Both the position numbers and the translations under genes were made by a program. 64,000 nt of DNA from assembly GCA_002633025.1 (NCBI GenBank), contig NMRB01000391.1:94005-158004 (forward strand), given 5' to 3'. This document shows, piece after piece, positions 47,566-58,700 of the stretch. Within the stretch, counting starts at the first letter, position 1. Each line of letters starts with the position of its first letter. The notes under the pieces were generated by a model. That model had not been told where the DNA came from. It did no database searches and saw only the letters and a program-made list of their open reading frames with translations. Source of the stretch: Notospermus geniculatus (taxonomy: Eukaryota > Nemertea > Pilidiophora > Heteronemertea > Lineidae).

Positions 47566-49094
47566 TTTATATGAGGATGTACGAAATTCAAACAGGTAAC
47601 CATGTTTACTCTGTGCCAAATGAAGAACATACATTACTTTGGTTTCAAATACAATATAACCGACGTAGTACATGAGAATATAAAGACAGAAGGGAATATT
47701 TCCTGAATTTATGTGACAATTTCGTTTACGGAAAGAGATTTTGGACGGTTCCTTTTCTGTTTGGATGAAAACTTGCAAAAATGAACTTGATATTTCATGA
47801 ATACACGAGAGATGCTATTGGTACCGGTATCAAAAGACCGTCATTCAGATCCTGTTGTCGATCAAGACAGCTTTTCCTTTTCCAAATCGTCCCGCTCAAC
47901 GAATTTTAAGGCTTGCTTTGCATCATTTTAGGCCTATTAATCGTTGGGACAGCCCACCGCCATTTTGGTTGCTGCGGTATTTCTTTTATGCGAATGATCT
48001 CGTATTTTGGACCAATCACGTTTGGTTCGCCTGCCGGGCAACAGTACATGCAGGAAATCTCAGTAATAAAACCAAGACGGCGGGGCCCCGTTGATACATG
48101 TAGATGGATACTGGGACGTTTGAACTAACAATGACGAACTCTGTGCGAGTGTCACTTCGCAGTATTTATAGGACAGTTTCTTTTCCTATCATCGTATGTT
48201 CACCAGTGTCAATTCGAAGTGACAACTTGGAGAATGCAAACGCAATAGACATGATAGAAGTGAACCGTGTTGACTCTGATCCTAATACCGGTAACCTAGT
48301 CTTGCTCATCGGGAACAATTGACACCATCTGGCGCTCTCGTCTTGACCAATGATGATATAACGATCTAATTACGATGCCCCACAAATCCTGTGGTAATTG
48401 CCATTAAAAAACTTTCAATTTACACCAATTATCAACGAAGAAGATTGGAAAAGTTAAAGCGGTAGAAGTCAGATTAAATGTTATCATTTCTCACCACTTA
48501 ACTGGATTTCTTCGGATCAACTACATGTATAATAAAAGCAACGATTCAAGCCGAGAATCACTTTGTCATTTCTAAAGCCTATTGAAAAACGTGTATTAGC
48601 CAAGGGCATGATGCATTTCAGCATAAGCTTGTCGACAGATGAACAGAACAACATAAGGTAAGGGAATGTGAAGAGTATGATCAGATGCGACCTGAAAAAA
48701 AAACTGACGTCATTAATACTGGAATTGGGCAGCAGAAAACGATAGTGATATGCCGCATAAGAATACATGTACATGTATAAATCTGCCGGTTTATATTCAC
48801 CTGGAAGATGGACAATTTTAGACACAGGGACAAAAATGAGATGAATGCATGGTGTAGATCAGAATGAATACAATATCGTAAGTAATCTCATATTCAGATT
48901 CTCACTCACGCCTTTCAAGTGCTTCAATTCATTTTGAAATTATGCCTGAAGAAAGAGGTGAAACATCATACATACAATATGAAAATATTATACATGAACA
49001 ACCAATATCAATGGCAAAGACAACACACTATAGCGAGAAGATGAAATGAATCACTAAAGTTGATACAAGGGGCAAATTTGTAAAATCTCAATAA
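47566..49094. other. Intergenic region, nothing recognised
   Basis: Between the convergent pacifastin and TIMM22 genes; AT-rich 3' flanks, no family-like ORF. Confidence 0.55.
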
Positions 49095-49100
49095 TTTATT
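49095..49100 (-). terminator. TIMM22: Likely poly(A) signal of TIMM22
   Basis: AATAAA on the minus strand about 365 nt after the TIMM22 stop, in AT-rich DNA. Another site could be used. Confidence 0.4.
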
Positions 49101-49464
49101 CTGTGAATGAAGAACCAATGGTAATATCTACTACTATTTACACAGATATACAAATAATCAGAGACAATGAGAATATCACTTTTGACATATCACGACAGAA
49201 TAACACGACCTCAAATCACTTCTGATATCACTTGATATCAATAAGTATTGACTCAAGGTTACAAAATGAAATGAAGATGGCAGCACAGCCATCATCAGAC
49301 ACTGTGCTTGGAATATCTTCCACATCTTCAGACAGGTCAGCCCCTGGTGCTGGAAATCGCCAATCCACCACAGCATCCTTCCAACTTGTACTGCGCTGTG
49401 CCTGCAGATGCTCATCGAAGACTGCAACTTGGATCATCCAACTGGTAGCTGCAGATGTGTTGCC

Positions 49465-49544
49465 TCAGTGTCTCATGTAGTAGTCGATGATGGTGGAGAA
49501 GACTGCAAAACCAGCTGCCCCCAGCGCCGCTGCCTTCACTCCAG
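49465..49544 (-). CDS. TIMM22: TIMM22 exon 4 and stop
   Basis: 80 nt including TGA, acceptor tttcattccag. Encodes the last membrane segment and the C-terminal DYYMRH. Confidence 0.95.
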
Positions 49545-51438
49545 CTGGAATGAAAGAGTTATATCTTGCAACTATTGAAAGTATGCAAGAAATTTCCACA
49601 TGACCAAGTGAAAACAAACAAGTCTGACTACAAAATCATGAAAGAAACCAACACAAAATACGGAGAGTTACCAATGGTTAGGGATAGACTTGGTTCCTTT
49701 CTGGTACACACATCTTACACTGCTCACCTCGGAGACCAATGACTCCACCCACGATCCCACCAGAAATTGTACCATTTATCAACTCAGTCTTCCCTCGATA
49801 CTGCAATGATGAAAATCATGGTGTTAACAACGAAATAGGGCATTCATCAACGATGCAATGATTAGTGCACTACTTTACAGTTAAAATGTAAAATAGTGCA
49901 CTGCCAATCATCAACTGAAGTCTTTCCTCAAAACTGGTAGCACAAGTCAAAGTATGGCATTAATGACACAGTTATGTAACTACGTAAACAGTGAAAACAA
50001 CATGCCTTACATGTACTTATCCTTTAATCTTACAACAAATGACTGACCATACGCTAGGGCCGGAATAAAGATACGTAATCCTTTGATGTCATAAGGAAAA
50101 TGCATAATAGTATAAATTCTCATTCAGCAACACATGAGGAACTTTCACTGGAGAAATTTCAGTAAAACCAGTGCTTTGTTGGCCAAAATGTTTCTTGAGT
50201 ATTGGATCAACATGCCTACAACACTCACTGATTCTAGCACACACTCTGTACCAGCAAACATAGCACCAACTAAAGCAAAGTTCTTAGCATAAGAGAATGA
50301 TCTCGTGCCCATTTCTTTGAGCACCATACGAGCTGTGGGTGTCTCCTTTCCTGGAGCGACGGCTGTACTGGGATCTACACCAGCTGTGAATAAACCAAAC
50401 GCAGCACCAAGAGCGCCACCTGCAAAGACAAGTAAAGACACAATAGTCCATTTCACCACCAATATGATCGTGAATATGATCGCATTTTTACATAGATGGC
50501 AAATCACATTACAAATTATCAAATTACAATAGTAGGCATAAATGCCTATCAATTAATCAAACTAAAAGGGGCAACCGTGGGAAACTGTTCACCACAACAA
50601 CCGTGAGTCGAAGTGATTCAATATAGAAAAAACAATGACATGCATCAATTAAACACGTCAAAATAAGCTAACCAGGACAAATGATATACATGTATGTTGG
50701 TTTATTTCGTAAGTAATATAGGAATGCTGGAAGAGAACCGGAATGGTGAAAGTGAGATAATATCATAAATATGCCACGGACGGGGTGCAAGAGAAAACCA
50801 GCAAAAACAATCACATGAAAATCAAAGGACATGACGTGCAATGACAATATGTATTTAAGTTCCAGGCCTAAAATCAAAATCTTGTTCACGATAAAACAGC
50901 AGACGAGAAGGGGTCATGCATTCATTCAATCCTGGCCCTGGAGATCATTTATTTAGCGGTAGGCCTAGTTTTGAAGGTACCGTACGCGTAGGCCTACCAG
51001 CGTAGGCCTAGCTAGGCACCCTATATTAGCCTATGCGATGCTATAGCAGACCCGGCCTAGTAGGCTACGGCCTGTAGGCCTATGCATGATGCTATCAGGA
51101 TAGTAGGCCCATCACACTTGAAATACCAGTGGCCTACACGTCTGTGCAACAAATGTACTGTCGTGTATGGCGTGCGCCTTCATTGCCTTACCAAGCACGC
51201 AGCTTATCACTGTACGAAATGTACAGCTTTCCATCACACCGTGAATGATCAGCTCTTCTCGGGTTTTAGGCTGCTGTGGAATACCCGTTCCCGGCACTAT
51301 AACATCGCTTTTTGCAACCTTTTGATCTCCAATTATTCGTGCCATCATCTCTGAGAAATACAATTCGCTGTTAATGGATTTATTTTGCTCATTTTCGGAT
51401 AAAATTTGTCCTTCCACGCCGCTGCCGGAGGACGCCAT
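49465..51438 (-). CDS. TIMM22: TIMM22, mitochondrial inner membrane carrier translocase channel (4 exons)
   Basis: Core channel of the TIM22 complex, which inserts multi-spanning carrier proteins into the mitochondrial inner membrane. Exons on the minus strand are 51438-51192, 50419-50229, 49800-49728 and 49544-49465. Joined they are in frame and give 196 aa, against 194 in human. Recognised from MESCTF (70-74), the glycine-rich [14 protein letters not shown] (83-96), [29 protein letters not shown] and the C-terminal [17 protein letters not shown]...DYYMRH. Cys72 and Cys142 match the conserved disulfide pair of animal TIMM22. The start is the only in-frame ATG upstream of the conserved region and sits in AACATGGCG, a good initiation context. 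Membrane segments lie around 75-95, 126-145, 155-170 and 172-192. Complete and apparently functional. Confidence 0.95.
49728..49800 (-). CDS. TIMM22: TIMM22 exon 3
   Basis: 73 nt, acceptor cattgcag, donor gtgagc. Encodes [19 protein letters not shown], the third membrane segment. Confidence 0.93.
49855..49912. repeat. Inverted repeat in TIMM22 intron 2
   Basis: Arms AGTGCACTACTTTACA and TGTAAAATAGTGCACT with a short loop; TCATCAAC occurs on both sides. Might be a further small insertion, but the edges are not symmetric. Confidence 0.4.
50229..50419 (-). CDS. TIMM22: TIMM22 exon 2
   Basis: 191 nt between acceptor cttgtctttgcag and donor gtgagt. It carries the first glycine-rich membrane segment and the conserved [13 protein letters not shown] segment. 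Confidence 0.95.
51192..51438 (-). CDS. TIMM22: TIMM22 exon 1
   Basis: 247 coding nt from ATG at 51438 to donor gtaagg, phase 1. Encodes the variable N-terminus and [12 protein letters not shown]. Confidence 0.93.
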
Positions 51439-51674
51439 GTTGTTGGTGTTTCGCGCCTCCGCAGTTGGAGAGCGTACGCTGGATTTGTATGCGCGGGAAA
51501 TTTGAACTTTCGCGCCTTCGCCCCATGAATTCAAGTCACTTGGCCTACGTGATTGTTAGGCCTAGTCTATGCCTTTTTGGTGTATCAATAAATGCGTTTG
51601 TCAAGTAGGGCACTGTAAAGCCAAGTCTCACTTTGGCGCGGCCCGCCACTGCAAGGCCCTATGACGCCGGGGCG

Positions 51675-51918
51675 CGGATTTTTTTTCCTAACCAGTATAG
51701 ATTCCTAACCAGTATATCCATTACGAAACGAACTTAACGAAGTGAATAGAAGATTAATGATTGGGTAAGGGTAAGGGTTAGGGTTAGGGTCAGGGTTAGT
51801 TTTGGGAGTAGTATTAGGATTAGGGTTCAGATTAGGATTAGGATTAGGTTTTGCTATACTGGTTAGGAAAAAAAAGTTGGTCGTAATGGATATATCGGTT
51901 AGGAAAAAAAAGTTCGCC
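51675..51918. mobile_element. Inverted-repeat element with a telomere-like core and 9-bp target duplication
   Basis: Arms contain CCTAACCAGTATATCCATTA and its complement, each with an 8-T/8-A run near the end. The core (51,762-51,850) is degenerate GGGTTA/GGATTA repeat. GCCGGGGCG flanks both ends (51,666-51,674 and 51,919-51,927). Confidence 0.75.
51762..51850. repeat. Interstitial telomere-like repeat
   Basis: Degenerate run of TTAGGG, TTAGGA and GGGTAA units inside the inverted-repeat element. Confidence 0.8.
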
Positions 51919-51960
51919 GCCGGGGCGGGCGCTCACCACGTGACTGGTTGGCCAGTGCCG

Positions 51961-52000
51961 CATCCCGGAGAATATCAGAATCCCTGATATTCTCAGAATG
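51961..52000. repeat. Ultra-short palindrome with 7-bp direct repeats (family 3)
   Basis: 40 bp; arms CATCCCGGAGAATATCAG and, in complement, CATTCTGAGAATATCAG. AGTGCCG flanks both ends (51,954-51,960 and 52,001-52,007). Confidence 0.8.
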
Positions 52001-53525
52001 AGTGCCGGAGGCTTTTGACCCCGCCCCCACTCCTTAATTTTAGGGTAGGCCTACACATAGCCTATGCTTGTTCTTGAGTTGAAAAGGACCAAGGGAAATT
52101 TTCCACCCCTTTCTGCGGGCTTTTTTCATCCAATTAGACCCCATAATTGATGGAACCAAGGTATTTTCGTCCCTTTTTCGGGAGGAACGAAATGAGACTC
52201 GGCCGGGGTATGATGCACTGCACGAGGTACTCGTTGGGGATAAGGTAGGCCTAAATGCCGGGGTACTAAAAATGATAAAGCGCGCCCTGACCCGAAAGAC
52301 GCGTACGTAGGCCTAACGGGAGGGACCGCTCGTCGCTGGGATTGAGAATAGGACTTTCATACCCCTTTTTATTATTTTTTCGGGAAGAGAACCTTTTGAC
52401 CCCCTTTTTAAGAATTTTTCGGGAGAAAAGTCATTCAAAGTACCCCTAAGTGTTTTTCGGGCATTTTTTCCCGAACAGTGCTGCCGAAAATGACCCCTTT
52501 TCCCGCGGAAATTGGATGGAATGAGCATGCGGTATGGTTGACCCCAAGTGAGGGAACCGGGCTTTTGACCGACCGGATGTTTGCCGCCTACATCACTTAA
52601 GACTGAATCACTCAAGTAGGTCAAAGGCAAAAAGCCGCTTATAACCCTCTGACCTACATGTAGGCTACTAGTTCGCAACAGGCCTCGGGTACTCCAATAT
52701 GCACATCGGGTCGTGGTTGACCCTAAACTTTGACAAGGAGCACTTATAACTGCTTTATTCTGAGTCGCCGGCCGTCATGGCTCGATTGCGATGTGTACGT
52801 AGGCCTGTGTACGCCAGCCTGCGGCGGAAAATTCAACACTTGCCTCAGTGTCTGACACCAGGTGTCGATAAGAGCCACAATCATAACGCGCCCCTCTCAT
52901 TTTAATTTCATGGATATGATATGAATAAAACATGACCATACGTGAGATGTTAATCATCCGGTGTTCCCATGACAACAGTTTATACGTCACTACCGCTTCG
53001 AGTCGAACACTTGGTCTTTCCCGTTAACCACGCACTTAACAACCGAGAGGACTGATAATAATATTACTTACAAGGAGATCATATTTGAGATAACTAAAGC
53101 GACGAAAAAGGTAGGGATTCTATATTCTAATATCTTTGTGATTACCATCATGAGAACGCCACCATATGTTACCACAGCGTTGAAGGCAATTACTATTACC
53201 ATATGGAATGGGGGATACCCTACATTATGCCCATCAACGTCGTTACCGCCGCAATTATAGCTGACATAGGCCTAAATAGAAACTGTACTGCGATGCTCTA
53301 TAAGGGAGATGCATGGTTGATTCCAAACCAACATGTATATGACCCCGGTATATGATACGAACACCATGCTAACATGTTGCCTTCCTCTTCTATGCTAATG
53401 TTCGATGGTATTGATTTTTCTGTGGTTACGACCTTATCGTCAACCTGTTTTCTATTAACTATCGACTTGTGTATAATAATAAGACAGGAAACAGTCTCGC
53501 ATCCGCGTTTCTTAGTACGGTATAT

Positions 53526-53566
53526 CTTGGAGGAATTATACTGACTGTCAGTATAATTCCTCCAAG
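53526..53566. repeat. Ultra-short palindrome with 7-bp direct repeats (family 1, copy 2)
   Basis: 41 bp, perfect palindrome: 20-bp arms starting CTTGGAGGAATTATACTGAC around one T. GGTATAT flanks both ends (53,519-53,525 and 53,567-53,573). Confidence 0.85.
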
Positions 53567-53606
53567 GGTATATACTGAACAACATCTTTGCCGCCATGTA
53601 TGTTCG

Positions 53607-53632
53607 CAAAAATAGATGCTTATCTATTTTTG
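53607..53632. repeat. Ultra-short palindrome (family 2, shorter)
   Basis: 26 bp, ends CAAAAATAGAT / ATCTATTTTTG; flanks ATGTTCG and ATGTTAG match at 5 of 7 positions. Confidence 0.6.
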
Positions 53633-54453
53633 ATGTTAGTCACTTCCAGTTGCAGAGGAGTGTCGGATAATTTTTTTCGGGTAGGGGGTGGGAGTTTCAA
53701 CATGTCCAACACGTCTAAGAAAAAAAAAAGTGGAAAAATTCATCTCTGTACCGGTATCTGCTTTTTCTTAATAAGAACAGAATACATTTAATAAGACAGA
53801 AATGCAGTGCCAAATAGGCCTACGTCTATATAGGTTAGATGGTGCCAGATGTGATGAGGATATTCAAATCACCTGTTCCTCTTCAAAATGGATCACAAAT
53901 GAGATGGTCGTCTGCAAATACATGTAGATAAATGTGGCCGATACAAACACGTTTGATGAAACATCGTTCGTCGATCATTTTCCCCGGAGCAGTCCCAAGT
54001 TTTGTGATCGGGGTTGTGACGTGTGCGGTTGCGGCACGTCGTACCGTTTCCCTAAGAATATAGGCGTAATAGCCAGTTTTATAGTATACGTATTATCGCT
54101 GCTTGTGATTTGATTTTAAAAACGCTAATATCTTTCTCACAATAGCATTCCTGTATTGACCCTAGGTTATGTTCACAAACCACTTTGTTGGTTATCAATG
54201 ATGCAAGTGGATATGATTGTGCCGTATGGTTTATTAAACATACACGTGCAGATTATCACGCACATTGTCGACATGTCATACCTGTGAGAGGTTACCACCT
54301 GTTCACCTGTGGTTAAATTTGTTTATCCTGATTATATTGATCATCTGATCATGAGGATGTGACGGATGTCATCAACTGATCTTCTGACGGGGTGGGGTCG
54401 GCCATACGAGGTCTTGTCACACAGCGATATACGCGGAGATCGGTGTCATAATA

Positions 54454-54581
54454 GGGAGTTTTCGCAAAGCGCCCGAAACGCCAACGCGAACGCCAAACCC
54501 ATTGTTCGATGCCACGAAGAGAGCACCGAACAAAAGAACAGACGTTCGCGTCGGCGTTTCGGGCGCTTTGCGAAAACTCCC
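54454..54581. mobile_element. Hairpin MITE, family A copy 2
   Basis: 128 bp, same TIR and interior as the 5,199 copy with few differences; left flank TA, right flank TT. It lies about 1 kb upstream of PHM. Confidence 0.85.
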
Positions 54582-55002
54582 TTGTTTGCCGTTCTTCAAC
54601 CTGACTTGTCATCATATCGTCACCTGCAACTGCGACAGTTTCAAAGGATTACTGTAGCCAGGGTCATTCTAGCTGCACGAACATGACAATGCAGCGGAAT
54701 ATTCATGTATGCAGCATTTTTTTCACACAGAAGATAATTTCCTTTGATGAGTATTCTTTCTGAGAGTTTATAAATACACCGTTGCTTAGGAACGTCTGCC
54801 ATGTGCTTATCGTTTCTTATTCCCAATATCGTTAATTAAGTGTCACTGTTCTGAGATCCAATGGAAGCAGTCTGACGTACAGTTGTCACGGCGGACTGGT
54901 CGGACACCGGCAACAGCAACATACTGACTGGCGCGCATATGCGGCGCTAAGCAACATGTTTTATGGAACCAACTTGTAACGTTTTAAGTGTTCCCAATAC
55001 TA

Positions 55003-55161
55003 GGGAGGTTTAGAAATCAAACGATACGTAAACGTTAACGTCAACGTTATTTCTGTACCGAAAATGCAATATAAAATCTGGTGAATGTGTAGTACCGGTA
55101 TGAAAAATAACGTTGTCGTAAAGCTTACGTTTACGTTTATCGTTTGATTTCCAAACCTCCG
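55003..55161. mobile_element. Hairpin MITE, family C
   Basis: About 159 bp, TIR GGGAGGTTTAGAAATCAAAC, interior rich in ACGTTAACGT-type steps. Left flank TA, right end decayed. Lies upstream of the PHM TATA motif. Confidence 0.75.
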
Positions 55162-55342
55162 TGATTTCAATGTATCCTTACAAGACAGCAAGAGAGACCA
55201 TGACTTTTCAATGGGCGAGCACGGAGAAATCTGTCACTCTCCTTTCACTGTGTACACATACAATGAGGGGAAACATTTAAAAACGGGAACAACGCGGTAC
55301 TTGACACAGGATTCGCACATCTCCTGAATCCGCGCCTGACAG

Positions 55343-55349
55343 TATAAAA
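55343..55349 (+). promoter_or_regulatory. PHM: Possible TATA box for PHM
   Basis: TATAAAA 340 bp upstream of the PHM ATG, followed about 40 bp later by a TCAGTT initiator-like motif. The leader would need splicing to the acceptor cttttttgcag ending at 55669. Confidence 0.35.
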
Positions 55350-55685
55350 CGGTGTCGGGTTCTAATAGCATCGATCCACCATCAGTTATATTTACTTTCT
55401 TCTCCGTGCCTCAGTCAGGGGAGTATTCGATTCAACAGTCATCGCCGTAGTGAACACACTAATTCAGTCAACGCTGTCATCCAATAACGCTTCTTGCGTT
55501 GGAATTATTTACCGACCCGTATATAGTGATAAGTCATGTTTTTCCATCGGGGTTTCACAAATAATATAGAGTTAATACGTTGATGTAACGAGAAAATCGT
55601 CATTTTTTGGGAAATAACGTCACTGAGACCCGTCTGAATCCAATTAGCCTACCATCTTCTTTTTTGCAGCCCTTTTAAGAAGACG

Positions 55686-55793
55686 ATGGTTGCCGTGAAG
55701 GCACTATTGGGATGCATTTCCCTCGCGGCCATGCTTGGCATCATTACGGCCGACAACATGGAACTGAGAATGCCAGGAGTCCAGCCAAGAGTT
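55686..55793 (+). CDS. PHM: PHM exon 1 (signal peptide)
   Basis: 108 coding nt, 36 residues with a hydrophobic core (LLGCISLAAMLGIITA), ending in phase 0 at donor gtaagt. A 5' UTR acceptor (tttttgcag) lies 16 nt before the ATG. Confidence 0.9.
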
Positions 55794-58700
55794 GTAAGTT
55801 AGAGTACACTGATAAAAATATCTGTAAATTTACAGCAGAATTTTCACTGCAAGGTTGCTGTAAAATTCATTTCACTGCAAACTGCTGTTTTTTTCACTGG
55901 AATTTAACAGCATTGCAGTTTCTCAGTTTTAAAGACACCATTTGTTGTAGAATTTATGCAATTTTGCTGTCAAAATAGAGTAAATGGGTGCTATCAAAAT
56001 ACAGAAAAGTGCTGTGTTACTCTGCTGCCAACAAAGTGCTGTCAGCATTTTTAACAGTGTAACCCTTTCCTATTATATTTCATTTTTTTCATCAAATTAC
56101 TTGGGTATTCAGGGTCCCAGCTTTCAAATACCGTATTTCACGAGTAGGCCTATTCAACATAGTCAGAAAATTCGAAGAATATTTGACCGTGTGGATTGGG
56201 CTCGGCTGCATGCCGTTTGTGGTCTCCACACAAGTAGAAACGCGATCTCTCTTCGTCCATGAAACGCGTTAAAACATGACCTTTTTTAACCATGCCAGTC
56301 CATGAAACACGTTGAAACGTGACCTCTCTACCATGTGCCCCACAGAACGAGGCCGACACAGTTTTGAAACGCGACCTCAGCCATGCAAGTAGTACACTAA
56401 TGCATTGAAACGTGACATCACCCACACGCCCACTTCGGCTCTTGTCAACTCTCATCACAGCTCCTCGTAAATCCCACACCCGCAAATATTGACTCTCATC
56501 TTATTCATTACCTCGTCTCTGAGGTACGACACACTGTTGCCGATTGCTGCTGGACGCGCTGATAACATCGAATATCGGTTTGTCCCTTGGGGTTTGTGGA
56601 TCGTTCCGGCCAAATAATCACGACTGATCAGTCTTCTAATATTCCACGGTTGCCATTCCAATCATGAATTTCTTTTTTTGTATGCGAAATCATTCGATTA
56701 AAACGGCCCATTCTTTTACAAACGCGGCATTTGGGTGGGGTGGGGTGGGGGGTTGGTGAAAGGTAGTTATGTAACAACCTGTACACCCTGCAACATACCA
56801 TATTCTATTCTTCTTGGCGGACTTTAGTTTTCGCGTATGAAAAAGAAAAGAAATCGAAATTAGAATATGGCAACCGTGTATTCTGTCATATTGTTAAAAA
56901 AATGTTGTTGCTGACTCATCAACCGAAGGCTGTGTAGGGGCGTGTTTCGTAAAGTGAATTTAAGCTAATGGCACCAGAAGTTCAATGTATTTTCCATTTG
57001 AATAAAGTTATCATTATCAGGGCTCCTGGTCATGAAAGTCAAACGTTACCAATCGAAATATCATTCCAATAAATATGAGCAATCACTATAGAATAATTAA
57101 CCTCAGCAAGGGTTCACTGTTCGTTCAGAATTAAGGGTTGACATCCCTGCTTTCCATCGCTCCTCAGTGGATTACAGTGTCACCTTTATAATCATACGCC
57201 AGCTCAAAATCAATAGGAAACATGCACTTGCTGAGATGGAGAATAACATCCGGTTTCCATGACAACCGTGGGTCTCCTTGTATACGCAAGTGAAGGGCAT
57301 TCATTCCATAGCTATTGCTGATTCCACATTAAGCCACCATTACGGCGAGCTAATTTGATAACTGCGATTTTAACTCGACCAAATGTAGCGGCATATCCAC
57401 TTACTGAATGCTGGTTTATATCAATAATAGATAAGAGAGTTTATTTACCATTTGTTCTAATTTAATGACTTTTTTGCAGAAGGACACATATCTGTGTATC
57501 CCGTTCAAAATGGATGAACTCAAGTACATTAGTAAGTGTTAGATTAGAATTCTTGCTGTCTCAAAGAAATCGAATTGATGGGAAGCGGATGATTCGAATG
57601 AACACAGACATGCATTTTGTCATTGCTGCATAGCTGCATGACCACAGCCATGCAATTAATGGCAAAATGCACTTGATCGTCCGACGACCATCGAGCATTA
57701 CATGCTAAACCCTTCCCTAGCAAGGTTGAAAAACCATGAAATACTGACGCCACTCAGCGACTCAGTAATTTAGATACAGGAGAAATTAGGATGCATAAAA
57801 GATTTGAGCCATATGTTCTCATTGGTTCCAAAGCTTGCAATATATCACCGTCATCGTAGGCTAATAGTGCTGTGTTGATGAGATTCGTGATTGCAAAAGT
57901 CGTTTGCAACCTGTGGCTCTTCTGATCTTATGCAAAAGAGACATTCCGCAGAATTAGTGAAGGAACCTCGAATTTCCCTACATGTCATCAGCTAGCCTAC
58001 TGTAGAGTAGGTCTTGTATGCAAATCGTATACATTGTAACAGTGTGGTTAACTTACCAATACCTTTCCAGCCGGCTTCGTCCCCCATGCCAACATGAACA
58101 CCGCTCATCATATGCTGCTCTATGGGTGCAGTGAACCAGGAGGCAAGGGTAAGCCATGGTAAGTCGAAGTCACCATTATAAAGAGGACACACAGGTCTAC
58201 ATGACTCAAGGAGTGTTGTAGGGTCTGCTCGAAAGTCCCTTTTGACATTGGAACTGGCCAGACGTGATGGAAATTTAGAGCAAGATGCTGGTTGTGAGAA
58301 CTGAAAAAGGCCAGCCAGTGCCACGTCCCTTTGTCCCCTTGACTCCATATCATCCGGTTTTTCTAAGCATTTCAACTCTCATTAGTCAAATTTCACTTCA
58401 CAGCTTCCATTTCCTTTTTACCCCCAAAATCAAACATTCGTCCTGTCTTGCAGGAACTGCGGTGAAATGGCCTCGACGGGTAAATCGCAATTCAAACAAG
58501 GTCCGGTCTGTGCGAGCGGATCACAAATTGTTTATGCTTGGGCCATGGATGCACCAGCCCTCCAACTGCCAAAAGGTACGTCACTATCGAAGTTGGCTCT
58601 CTCATGAGTTTTTTGGTAGACCTTCTGCGAATGCAGTCCTCCATTCATTGTCAAACTATTCTTCCAATTTCCCCATCTGTTTCAGATGTTGCCTTCAAGG

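Larger units (their letters stand above)
51439..55342. other. Divergent intergenic region between TIMM22 and PHM
   Basis: Upstream of both genes. It holds the telomere-like element, three ultra-short palindromes and two hairpin MITEs. TAGGCCTA steps are frequent near the TIMM22 start. No gene seen. Confidence 0.55.

Noticed and set aside
46882-47778. Three long minus-strand ORFs over the pacifastin gene
   Set aside because: Antisense shadows of the coding exon; no family features.
52313-52678. 121-codon minus-strand ORF upstream of TIMM22
   Set aside because: Low-complexity T/C-rich DNA and no recognisable domain.
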